64,000 nt of DNA from Lumnitzera littorea (lineage: Eukaryota > Streptophyta > Magnoliopsida > Myrtales > Combretaceae). The translations under genes were made by a program, and so were the position numbers. The DNA lies in assembly GCA_024138015.1 (NCBI GenBank), contig JAMXBB010000009.1:39740344-39804343 (forward strand). Direction: 5' to 3'. This document shows positions 34,428 through 44,639 of the stretch, piece by piece. Positions within the stretch are counted from its first letter, which is position 1. Every line of letters begins with the position of its first letter. Below the pieces are notes generated by a model. That model searched no databases, was not told where the DNA came from, and was given only the letters and a program-made list of their open reading frames with translations.

Positions 34428-35790
34428 TGATGATGCAAAAAAAGCAAGTACTTTTCATGATTCTTTTTGTGCTATTTTAGACTTTAATCAAGTTAATTTT
34501 GTCATATTTTGTACTTAATTTGTTTAAATTCATTTCTAGAGTACTTTATGAAGGTTTCAAAGTTTTTAAGCATTTTTGAAATAATTTAAAGCAAAAGCAT
34601 TGATTCCAGAATGAAGCGAAGGAAGTTTGGATGAGAATTAAGTGAGAAAAGAAGTTTAGGAAGGACCACAACTAGGGTCTATGGTCATGGTCCTCGCATG
34701 TGTTCCTCTTGTCAAACTAATTTCTTCAAAATTTGAGATTTCGCATGAAAAATAAGTACATGGCTAGCCACCACAGCTATGTACCTAAGGTGTGGTTGTC
34801 CCCTGATGATCAAATATTTTATTTTTGAAGTAAATATTCTATTTTAGGACATGCAATATTCGATATATCTTTTATTTTGTCTAGCCTCTCTTTGTAAATC
34901 TATTATAAATAAATCCTTAAGCTAGAGTTTTCAGAGAGAGTCCCTTTTGGGCAAGTTGTAGTCCAGAATATTATGAAGATCTCTCAATTTAATTTTCCTG
35001 TCTCTTTTATTATGTTGTTACTCTTTTAATTTATTCTTAATGAATCATTGTGAAATTTAGTTCTTTCTTGCAACAATTATTGTTTCTTTTTATGATTTTA
35101 TTCTTTAATGATTTAATTATGCCAAACACCTTATCTTCTTTTAGTATTTACTGTAGTTACTAATTGGATGTCTAAGTTTATTATAGAGTTACGAGGTCTA
35201 CAGTAAATAGACAAGCATAATTAGAAGAGTTTTAATGCATTAAGAGATTAGGTATTGATTCTCTCTAGATTAAGGGAACCTAATAATGAGATCCATATAC
35301 TTATTGTGATTTTAAGATGCTTTATTCTGTAGTGATGTAGGTAGAGAGGATCTTAAAATTAGAAATTAGGTAAAGATATAAGTCCAGCTAATTTAGTATC
35401 TGATTTCTATGGGAATAGGATTAGGACTCTCCATGGTTTAAAGAATAATTGAAATTAAAAGGTTGCACTGAACTAGAGAGTAAACAATAAATGGTTAATT
35501 AAGGATCATGTTCTTTTTATTTTAATTAATTAATGCTTGTTTACTTTAATTAGCCTTATTGTTTTATTTGTTCTTATTTACTTTATTACTTTTATGCTAT
35601 CAATTCTTATTCTTCTTTCCCAATTAATCACAATTTATTCTATATTGATAAGTTAGGTAATTGGATATTTTAGGAAATTGCTAGAAATTAGGTTCTCAAC
35701 ACACTGGTTTTCTATGGGATCGACAATCGGACCTTTATTCATTTTAATTATACCATAAATTGACCAGGTGCACTTACTTACCAACGATCA
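34428..35790 (+). repeat. Element D 3' LTR
   Basis: Starts TGATGATGCAAAA and ends CCAACGATCA. It aligns with 12443-13830, with many substitutions and small indels, so D is old. Confidence 0.8.
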
Positions 35791-35795
35791 TTTTA

Positions 35796-37069
35796 CAACC
35801 ATAATAATAACATGACATGCTAAATCAACCCAAATTCAAGATTTATAAGCCATCGATATTTAACAATATCCCATCATTTTTTGCATCATTTTATAATGCT
35901 GCCAAAAGATGCCATGATCCTTATCAACCATTACATTCATTGGAGTTATCATGGCATTTATGGTATCAGCAGCTAATAGATTCTTCTATTTATACATATA
36001 CATTAGTGTTTTCATATAAGTGTAAATTAGAAATCTAACTTATGTTTGTTTAAGTTTATTTGGGCACAAATATAGCAATAGATAAATTCATCAGATCAAT
36101 ATGCTAAACGGTACTAAATAAACACTTTAGAGAAGATTCGAAGAAAATATTCTATATATAATTAGAGCATGTATTCTAAATGGATTTAACATGAAAACAT
36201 TATTGAGTATGTTTAGACTCTATGATATTTATTTATGACTATCTAAAATGTAGTAAAGCATGACAATTGATAGTAAAGAAACAAAACTTATATAATTATT
36301 AAAAATGATCTTAGCATAGAACTTAGTTGTAGCATTAATTAACTAAAAAGTAATAGTTGAGTGAATCCATATACTCATTAAAGGAAAAAAAAATCATATA
36401 ATAACATAGTATCAATAATAAATAAAAATGAAACAAATCAACTTTTCATACCTTAAGAGGCATAGGTACTAAATGAAGGACTCGGGTATAACGTTCAACG
36501 GTAGGTATTAAGGACCTTTCACCATGACTTGATATAGAATTACGAGTTGGTAACTTTTCTATGGGGGGCCGAGGGGTGGTTTAGGTAGTATTTACACATT
36601 AAAATCAAAGTTTAAGGGTTGTTTATATACTAAAATGAAAGTTTAAGGGGTGATTAAGCACAAAAATTAAAGTTTAAAGGGATCATGGGAGTTATTTGTT
36701 AATTTATAAAAGTTTAAAGGATTGAAAACCTTATTTTGAAAGTTCAAAGGATCAATCCGCACCTAAGTCAAATTTTAAGAAGGGTTTTTAACAATTTCTC
36801 CTAATTAAAAAGCAAAGTACTTAAGGTATTAGATAAAACCGTGCTACTCTAAATTAAACGACTTATTTTCTTACCTCTTACTCCCTTACAATTACATAAC
36901 TTGTTTATACATGTACAATGAACCATTTTTTGTTGAGCCTTATTGTTATTATTGCAAATGCTCACTTCCTACAATTATTTAAATAATACCATATTAATAA
37001 TTAGAACATATAAAAGAGAAAAGAGTATAAGACTTTAATAATAAGTGCTCATACATTGTCCTTTCTTTT
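35796..37069. other. AT-rich flank of D, no gene recognised
   Basis: Only short chance ORFs (e.g. 35817-36038). It holds the tandem array at 36545-36780. Confidence 0.45.
36545..36780 (+). repeat. Degenerate 35-45-bp tandem repeats
   Basis: Six or so units built on AAAATTAAAGTTTAAAGGG, e.g. AAAATCAAAGTTTAAGGG, AAAATGAAAGTTTAAGGGG, ATAAAAGTTTAAAGGATTG and GAAAGTTCAAAGGATC. Confidence 0.65.
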
Positions 37070-37640
37070 AACTAATGTCTAATAATAGATTTCCACTTGT
37101 CATGCTTTATTCTTGTATCATTTAGTAGTTTCTCTAACTCCTTTAGTATACTTTTTCTTCAATTTATTCTTCCAAAACTTCCATTTATTGTTAATGGAAT
37201 CTAAAATATACTTTTCTTCACCAAGTGGTTGTTAGATCTTGCCTACACAAAGTCATGGTCAATAAGCATAAATATAGTATTATGCTTTCAAGTTACGAAG
37301 TAATCGAATCCTGGTAAAGTCATGTAAGAGAATTTGGTTAAAATAGAGAAAAGAATATGAGAATAAATGTACAATACATTTCTAGATAAAATATTGACCT
37401 TTATTTCTACTAACATCATCTTTTTATCAATTTTACAGACATCCCCCAAAGTCTTGTATTATAAAGAGGCATACTTGCCACTTCGTTCTATGGTTACCAG
37501 AGAATGAGCAAGTTTCTTCGTGGTTTGTTTATTGTTTGGTTGCCCATATTCATTAAATAACATAATAATGAGCTTGCCATCTTTTTCTCCCAAATATTGG
37601 TTATGTAAGTAGGCCTCGCACATTTTTCTTAATCACCTCA
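37070..37640 (-). pseudogene. Plant Ptta/En/Spm-type transposase-associated protein fragment
   Basis: Two minus-strand pieces match the general pattern of the plant transposase family PF03004. Exon-like piece 37627-37460 reads YLHNQYLGEKDGKLIIMLF then NEYGQP, followed by KKLAHSLVTIERSGKYASL. Piece 37230-37080 reads ILDSINNKWKFWKNKLKKKY. In the family a GQP motif is followed by a 'LxxxLGxxxR' helix and, after an intron, by a 'ILxxIxxxWkxxKxxLkkky' segment; both are here in order with an intron-sized gap. Stops follow both pieces. The open stretch 37923-37699 upstream may be its N-terminal part (KKKQQKQLTLLNLMQYL). These genes are usually carried by CACTA transposons. The match is from memory. 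Confidence 0.5.
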
Positions 37641-38352
37641 TAACCTATAATCATCAATAGTAAATGGAAAAGGTAATTAAAAAAAACTAACAAGTTTACT
37701 AAGGATAATAATATATATAAGTTTTGGCATTACTTGGATCATTTTTGCTACCATGTTGAGTGAAGTCATTAGACCCCGTCAGATATTGCATTAGATTGAG
37801 TAGTGTGAGTTGTTTTTGTTGCTTCTTTTTGGGCAGGCCTATGCCTAGCAAAAAGCCAATTACTTCTTTGTTTTCAGAAATTCTACAAGTTGACAAAAAA
37901 AAAAATGTTAACCATTGAATCACCTTTTTCTTTTTCTTTTCCTTTTGCTTTTGACCATATTTGTGACGAAAGAGTTATTAGCAAATAACAAAGAAATTTT
38001 TAGAGTAAAATAATCATATTTGGTAAAAGAAATAACAAGAAAGAAATTGAAAAGAAAAAAAGAAAAAAACCTATTGACATTTGACAAAACATGAGCATAA
38101 TATAGTTGGGCATATGTTTACTATGATTTACACTCCATATATTATCTATAAAGTGTTAAAAAATTATTGTAACAATTTTTGGTATGCATTGATGCAGCAT
38201 TGAGGAGACAAAATTTTGTTCATGGAACCATTTCCTTCCTATTAACAAATGATAGGAAACTGGAAGCATGAAGAACATGAAACTTAGCTGATCCATGAAT
38301 AGATCCAACCTTGAAATCCATGTTAATGAACGCAACATTCTTGTGGGGACAT

Positions 38353-38360
38353 TGTTAAAG
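38353..38360. repeat. 8-bp target duplication of the MITE, left copy
   Basis: TGTTAAAG; the right copy AATTAAAG (38694-38701) matches at six of eight bases. Confidence 0.6.
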
Positions 38361-38693
38361 CTAAAGATGTGTAAACGGGTTTTGTCCCATGGACTAGTCT
38401 GTTTAACCTACTTAAAAAGCGAGTTAGGGTTGAATGTTTTTGGCTTGTTTAAAAAGTGGACCAAATGAACCCGATTAGTTTAACCTGTAAACTAAAGTAT
38501 GTTAGTTTAGGTTAGGTCGTTTAGTCCATTTATGTAGGCTCGCAAGCTAGCCCATTTAACTTACATAAAAAGCAGGTTAGGTTGAGTATTTTTGGCTTAT
38601 TTAAAAAGCATATTAAATGAGCTCCACTCATTTAACCTGCAAGCTAAAGTAAGTTAGGCTAAGTTAGCTCATTTAACTTAATTAGACACCTCA
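38361..38693. mobile_element. hAT-like MITE, 333 bp, inside the retropepsin relic
   Basis: Left end CTAAAGATGTGTAAACGGG, right end reverse-complemented TGAGGTGTCTAATTAAG: imperfect terminal inverted repeats of the TA(A/G)(A/G)GRTGT type common in hAT MITEs. It is flanked by imperfect 8-bp duplications. It contains two copies of an internal repeat (GTTGA(A/G)T(G/A)TTTTTGGCTT at about 38432 and 38583). Removing it together with one duplication restores the protease reading frame across an IRGFNN motif, which independently supports the borders. Confidence 0.7.
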
Positions 38694-38701
38694 AATTAAA
38701 G
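38694..38701. repeat. 8-bp target duplication of the MITE, right copy
   Basis: AATTAAAG, see left copy. Confidence 0.6.
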
Positions 38702-39179
38702 CCTCGAATGTTAATTGATTACTCTACCAACCTACTCATGTCAAGCTTTGTAGCTTAAAAAATCGCTAGTGATGTGATATCTTGTGAAGACCCATTGTCA
38801 ATGAAAGTTCGCCTTATAGGATAACTATTGAGTTCACTTTCCACATATAATGGGCAATTAAGGTTTAGGTTGCTTACATACACATCATCACTAGTGAAGA
38901 TGATTGCATTCTTGTGCACCTTTGCCATCTTATGAATTGGTTTTATTGTGTTGCATTGCCCATATTGATGTCTTGAAATCTTTGCTAGAGCATTTGCCAT
39001 TGCAACCTTAAACTTCTCATCAAATTTAAGGAGATCGAAGGAGCTCCTTACATTAGTTGTCTTAGGTAAGGCCATCATCACATGATTACTCAGGATCACA
39101 TTGCCTTCTTTCCATCCATCAACAAGAGTATCCTACCGCAACACATTCTTTGGCACATTGGCTCAAGATTGATCAACTT

Positions 39180-40049
39180 TTTAAGAGACTATTGGATTGT
39201 ACGAGATTGCTATCAAACCTTATTTTGATTTTTTTTTTAATTTAACCTATATTAAGCCTAGATTGCTTAATATAAATACTCAACATAAAATTAAGGAAAA
39301 ACATTTTTCATTAAAACATATTTAAAATATTTTTGAAAAAATAAATTCGAAGTCACCTACTAGTAAAAGCTGGTAAAAAGTAAAATTAGTATTTTTTGGT
39401 GGAAAAATCTTAATTTAGCCACTAGTTGACGAATATTCTAAAAACTAATTTTTTAGAAAATTAATCAGAAACTCTAAATTCGATGGGCTAATCTATTAAA
39501 ACCAAAGTCACCATATAGGAATTAAAAAAAAAAAAAAAGGTAGTAGGGAGGGAAACTACACTTTTATTCCTCAAACTTTCATACCTTTTTCTAATTAAGT
39601 CCTTGTACTTTTTTTTTTCTATTTGAGTCATTTCTCTTTCCAAGTTTTGATAAACATGGATGTTCGTTACTTTTGTCATGTTTTTTGTCCATGAAGATGA
39701 CGTGTCTTTTTTTTTTTTTTGGCTACACATGTAGCCACATAATCAAACACATCACCGCTAAATGGGTAAAATGCAACTCGACTTGACCCTAATGCTATTT
39801 CAATATAACATTAAAAACATAAATGAGGATAGCAAGAAGAACCCTAATCACACTCTTCATTCCAAAGTCAATTGAAGATGGTTAGTAACCTTTCTTAACC
39901 TTAATCACACTCCTCCTCATCTGAAAAAAACCAAGAAGAATCCCTAATGAAATATGGGAAAGAGGAACTAGCAACCATAAGGAAAAAAAAAAAAAAGGAA
40001 AGGCAATCGAAAAATTATATCACTTACCAGATCGAGCCATGAAATGCTT
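39180..40049. other. Non-coding interval rich in A/T runs
   Basis: T-runs at about 39225, 39608 and 39708 and A-runs at 39525 and 39983. It contains the palindrome GGCTACACATGTAGCC at 39721. The ORF at 39488-39730 is low-complexity. No gene seen. Confidence 0.4.
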
Positions 40050-40465
40050 GGATAGAAGAAGATGAAGAGGAGAGCTTGAATAACTCCTCAAGCACAGTTA
40101 GTGGCATAAAATGTTATTATGGTATGGAGGCAATTGAGTCAACATCATGTACATGACGGAATCTAAGTAGAAGGTTCATGACTTGTTGACTGTAGAAGGA
40201 TAGAGGATGCAATTTTCACAAAAGGGTAGATCGAAAATCTTCAAAATACGCAAATGAAGTTATAATCAATTTACTTGATGGGGATGACATTGCAGAGTTG
40301 GAAGAGTTGAGGCATGAAGTGAGAGTTTTGAATGCAAAAATTTGTGCCGAGAAAAGATTAAATGAAATGTTGAAATGTAGTCTTCAAATTTCATGGTTTA
40401 TAATCTCTTTGATGATATTCATTTGGTTTGTAAACGGAAACAAGCCAAGAAAGAATGTGGAATGA
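40050..40465 (+). pseudogene. GRF-type zinc-finger protein with C-terminal coiled coil and membrane segment, pseudogene
   Basis: One reading frame runs without shift from about 40050 to the TGA at 40463-40465. It has three in-frame stops near 40154-40195, all within the zinc-finger part. The frame reads an acidic start (EEDEEESLNNSSSTVSGIKC), then CYYG (family CxCG), RNLSRRFMTC (family NPGRRFxxC) and RGCNFHKRVD (family GCxFFxWxD), the signature of the plant GRF zinc finger (PF06839). It continues ELEELRHEVRVLNAKI as a coiled coil and ends in a hydrophobic span SWFIISLMIFIWFV. This order is usual for small plant GRF proteins, many of which are multi-copy and of unknown function. The second Cys is Tyr. 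Confidence 0.7.
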
Positions 40466-42193
40466 TGGTATAGTGTTAGCAATAGATTTGTTAGGACTTG
40501 AAGTAGTTGTTGGGTTGATCGGTTTGTGTAGTCGTGTAGATGTTGTATGAAAATTTTATTTTTATTGGAATGAAATTTTTGTTTGACTAGAATTTTCATT
40601 TCGTAATGATTAAAACTCATCCAAATAGCAAGAGAAAACTTGCTAATATTTGTTTCATTGAAATTTTTCACTCTTCCAGGTTTAGTATGGTGAGTTCTAA
40701 CACTCAATCTATAGCCTTAAGGTGAAACCAATCCTCTTTGTAAAAAATTGCAAATTGGCAAGTAGAGATAAATCCATAGAATAATATTACCTCCAATTGA
40801 TATAAATGGAGATAAAATCAAAGTGCTAAAAAGCAATAGATAAAGTTTTCAAATGTATATTTCACCGCACAGTTTTTTTTTTTTTTTTTTTAAAGACTCG
40901 GCTCAACTTTTTAAATTAAAAACTTGCAATAACAAGGGAATCAATCAGTAGTTTGCTGCATAGTGCAAAATACCATAAGTCTAAAGAGCTCTGGCATACC
41001 TTGATTCCAATTATTTGTGCCTTCTTCACCTTATCAAGCTAATTACACTCATTTAGATTCTTCTAAAGCTGAGAAGGTTCTCATATCAAGGCATGCATAA
41101 TTGCACTAATAGAGAAGGCTTTTTAGTTTTTTTTTTCATTCACATAACATTTTTTTTTTCCCTTAAAAGATATTTCCTCCAAGCCAATGGCCTATTGACT
41201 GCATAATAGTTGATTGTTATCATTCACTATTGAAACTTACTAACTTATGGATTGCGTTCCACTTACAAAGAGGAAAGAGTACTAAAGAACAAACTTGGTT
41301 TAGAAAGATGGCTAAACTCTGCAAGAAGTTCCAATAACATGTGTAATAATTGCAACTAGATTTACTTACTGTTTGCAAAGGATTTTTAAGCTTAAAGAAT
41401 TGTTTTCCTTGAAAAGTACTTTCCTAAAAGTATATGAAAGTAGTGGATCTCTATATTCTCCAGTTTTAGATGCCAGAAAACATGTAGAGTAATTGTCAGT
41501 AACCTAATATGAATGAAAATCTTTATTCCCTATCTTGATAATTAAAATGGAGGCTTTTGTAATTGTATTTGGCCTTCAGCTTTCACATCAATTGTACAGG
41601 CCAAAATAGAGAGTGTCTTTATTTTTGATCTGGTATTGACAATTAAAATGGAAAAAGAAACTTCTAATTACAGGGTATATAGGGGGAATAACAACACAAA
41701 TTACAGGTCACATCAGTCCTTAAGAGTCAAAGAAATTGATGAACATTTTCCTGGTTTCCAAACATACAAGGGGCTGTCAACTTTCCAAGACCTGCAAAGC
41801 AAAACGACCACAAATACTCACACGTGAACTTTTCTCCATATCCATTATCAAGAAATTTCTAGTACCTAAGATCAAAAGTACCACAAATCCATTAGAGTAA
41901 ACCTGCAAACTTGATAGAATATAAGCGCTATATTTTGAAACCCAAACAAAAGCAACTGTCATGAAATAAACTCCTGCCATATGTTCCTGATATAAGCGCT
42001 ACTTTACAAAACAAAACCTGCTCGCTCCAGTTGTCTTAATAGTGTTATTTCTAACCACATGTACACAAAATAAGTGCCCATGAAAGCAGGTTGTTATTGA
42101 CAACAGTGCATTACTCATATGTTTGGCAACTTTCGAGAAGTCTTGGCACAATGGCCCAAAAAAAAAAACAAAGGAAAACAGCTTATCACTTAA
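40466..42193. other. Interval without recognised gene
   Basis: Contains a T-run of about 22 bases at 40869-40890. If the exon at 42194-42508 belongs to a gene, part of this would be its 3' flank. The small ORFs at 41636-41980 on the two strands are unremarkable. Confidence 0.35.
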
Positions 42194-42508
42194 TCAATCT
42201 AATATCACAGGATCTTCCTTGTTTGATGGCATATTGTTTCCCATACCGAAACGGACAATCTGTGCACTTCGCCTTGGATAAAAGGAAAGACTTTGTTGTG
42301 CCATTGATGCGGATGCATTTTGGTTGGTTGTTGATTGCTCTTTCTATGGTGAATTGAAACCTCTACCATATATCTTCTTGTAAGACAACGGTAGAGTGCT
42401 CCTCTTGCATGCACGATACAAGCTTGTGGACACACTTTCCTGTGCTGTTGGTGCAAGTGGTGTGCATGTTTGACTTTCTCCACTGAATCCCATTTCCTCA
42501 GGTCCAAC
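42194..42508 (-). CDS. Possible terminal exon of an unidentified host gene (or relic)
   Basis: The minus strand shows a strong splice acceptor, TTTTTTTCTGTCTCAG, directly before an open frame starting GTTGGACCTGAGG. The frame reads VGPEEMGFSGESQTCTPLAP... ending LSYKKIYGRGFNSP at a TAG (42346-42344). It then continues in the same frame for 49 more codons (QQSLSFYPRRSAQIVRFGMG) to TGA at 42196-42194. The composition (Ser, Pro, Thr, Lys, few repeats) looks like genuine protein rather than chance. I do not recognise the family and found no upstream exon. The 146-residue minus-strand ORF overlapping it (42645-42205) is another frame that reads through the intron. It could be a real short C-terminus or a pseudogene with one premature stop. 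Confidence 0.35.
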
Positions 42509-42519
42509 CTGAGACAGAA

Positions 42520-43821
42520 AAAAATAAAATAAAAGATGCCATTCAAATTATAACTAGCTGTCATCAATATCCAAGTATTCTCTAGCTCTTGTAGATATAA
42601 GAGTTCGATTGGAATAGTTACATACATACTGTATGAGTGACGCATTATATATAGCTTTAAAGAAGTGAAACGAGACTATCACTTAAAGGGATAATTATGC
42701 GAGAACAAGGTAGGAAGGAAGAATAAGCAATCTCAGTGTTTCATTTATATAAGTGATAAACAAAACAGCCTTAGAGGACCTTAAGCATTTACCTTGTAGC
42801 TTGAGCAAATGAAATTAGTTGCTTACCTAAATCAATTTTTTAATCTTAGAGAGTAAAGGTATTGTAGAGCAATCTTGCTCCTCTATTCTCTCCAAAAGTT
42901 TTAAATGAGTAGGAAAAGCTAGGTATTTATAAACTTTTAGGCAAAAGAGCAACCGTCAGATCATTTCGATGATCAACAAATAGGATGGAGCTTGCTCAAT
43001 TTATGGTTATCCAAAACGAGTTAGCTAATGGGCTTAAGGCCAGTAAACTTTCTCATGAATGCATATGCCTACTTGAGAAAGGTTGAATGTAAAGGACCGG
43101 TCTAACGATTCTTATTTCGAGCCTATCAAGCTAATTCTCTCTAAATCATCTTAAATAAATAATAAATTTCAACCCTTTATAGGCCTTATATATGTTTCCA
43201 TAAAACACTTGAGGGCAATATTGAGTGCAGTTGTTGCAGATTTATACTTCTAATACACTTTTAACAAGCAATATCACTAAGATAGAATCTCTTGTTAATC
43301 TACAATTTCATTCAATAGCAAACTTCATTTAATTATACTAGCCCTAGCATACATAATTATATTAGCTCATGCCTACAAATTGCTAAATGATCTTTCTAAT
43401 AAGGGAAGAAGTCTCGATCATAAATTCTAAATACAATAGTAGAAACATATATGTACATACCTGTGGAGGTGGAGTTTAGGGATGGTTCTGACTTGTTCCT
43501 ACAGTATAAGATGACTTCCCATGCTTTATGCTATTCTGTACACAGAAATAGGAGAATTATTAGAAATGGATCAAATAAATTCATTTTTAAAAGGAATGCA
43601 CTTAGTTTAGGACCAACTTTGGCTTTTGATTTTTTTCTTGACATTTGTGAGGTCAAGACATGTTTGTATATCATGGCCAGCTTGCTTACATTGATGACAA
43701 TGTATGGCTACACCTACTCTTGTCATGTGATGTCCTGTTGGTGCATCTTTAAGCTCGTAATTCTTCTTTTTCTTAGGTTACCCAAGAATTTTATGGGGAG
43801 GTGGAGGTTATGGAGCTTCTT
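42520..43821. other. Interval left of element E, no gene recognised
   Basis: The 148-residue ORF at 43451-43897 runs across the E border and matches nothing I know; its end lies in E's LTR, so it is probably accidental. Confidence 0.4.
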
Positions 43822-44090
43822 TGACTTGCCTTTAGAGTCATACACACGGAAAAGCACCACAACGAACCAAAATAAAGGAAAAATAAAAGGGTTTTAACAT
43901 AACTAAATGGAATAGATAAGAGTTAAGGAAAGAGAAGACACATCTAGGTGCTCTCAAAAGGAAAATTACTATATTCAATAATCGGGATACGATTGATTGT
44001 TTATGTACAAAATAAATGAGGTTTTTATACTAGCTCCTCTAAGGTTATACGTACAAGAAAAGACCAAAATGGGTAAAATACTAAAAGATT
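43822..44090 (-). repeat. Element E 3' LTR (alignable part)
   Basis: Starts TGACTTGCCTTTAGAG in plus orientation. It shares GGGTTTTAACA, AATAGATAAGAGTTAAGG, GTGCTCTCAAAAGG and AAAGACCAAAATGGGTAAAA with 58786-59152, minus an internal stretch of about 110 bp. Its inner border is unclear because the matching right copy is cut by H. Confidence 0.7.
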
Positions 44091-44639
44091 TCTAGTACAT
44101 TCTAAAAGGGGTAAAAATGACAAAATATGGTATAACGTATGGAAAAAGAATCCTTTTGGAATATCATGTTAGTGGACACATGTCCAATAGTGGTTGGCGA
44201 GTCGAATGTACATATGTTCAGTTACTCCTGCAATTGTAATATCTCTAATGGTTTGACACTAGTTGAGCTCAGCTCAAAGGGGGTTGGAAAGAGAATAGAA
44301 GAATGAACCAACCTAATCTGGTTCAGGTTGGAGCTTAGACATTGGTTGTTGCTAAAGGCCTCTTCAGGTTAAATGATTAGATAGCTCAGCTTGGAAGGAA
44401 GTCTAGTGTTTGTCATTTTGGGAACTGCCTTGATTACAATTAGAGCTCAGCACTTAGGTTGGGTAAGACAAAGTCATCCTAAGTTGGTGATGGAATCCTC
44501 ACCCTTAAAGGGTGCTCAAGCAAATATAAGTTGGGTAAGTCTTTGCAGTCCTCTACCTCGGCTTTAGGTAATGGGTTCAAGGGCTTAATTCCTATCATAT
44601 TCATAGGGATTGAAAAGATTTAGCCTCAAATCTATAGGG

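Larger units (their letters stand above)
12443..35790 (+). mobile_element. Element D: Athila-like Ty3/Gypsy element carrying nested J, B and K
   Basis: Defined by two homologous direct repeats of about 1.38 kb (12443-13830 and 34428-35790), each starting TGATGAT. The left one is followed by a primer site resembling the Asp-tRNA site typical of Athila; the right one is preceded by a purine-rich tract. The flanks GTTTA (12438-12442) and TTTTA (35791-35795) are a 4/5 match to a target duplication. Its own gag-pol is not recognisable: the internal remains are 13831-15310 and roughly the last kilobase before 34427. All of J, B and K lie inside it, so it is the oldest layer of this stack. Confidence 0.75.
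38156..39099 (-). pseudogene. Ty3/Gypsy retropepsin fragment, split by a MITE
   Basis: Minus strand. At 39099-38755 the sequence runs NCPLYVESELNSYPIRRTF then IDNGSSQDI, the DxGSS active-site region. After the MITE is skipped it continues IRGFNN...R.LRSLTWISRL and SYHLLIGRKWFHEQ.VSSMLHQC, the flap and the 'hhLLGRpWhh' C-terminal part of plant Ty3 proteases. No LTR, Gag or RT was found nearby, so this is an isolated relic, not linked to D or E. A stop after the active-site block and further changes break it. Confidence 0.7.

Noticed and set aside
40384..40707. 107-codon minus-strand ORF
   Set aside because: Partly antisense to the GRF pseudogene; composition unlike a conserved protein and no motif.
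42205..42645. 146-codon minus-strand ORF as the true gene
   Set aside because: It runs through the polypyrimidine tract and splice acceptor; the frame starting at 42508 is more protein-like.
43451..43897. 148-codon plus-strand ORF as a host gene
   Set aside because: Its last quarter lies in the LTR of E and the rest shows no recognised domain or splice structure.
44230..44260. Left border of a second H-like LTR (TGTAATATCTC)
   Set aside because: Similarity to H's start stops after about ten bases.
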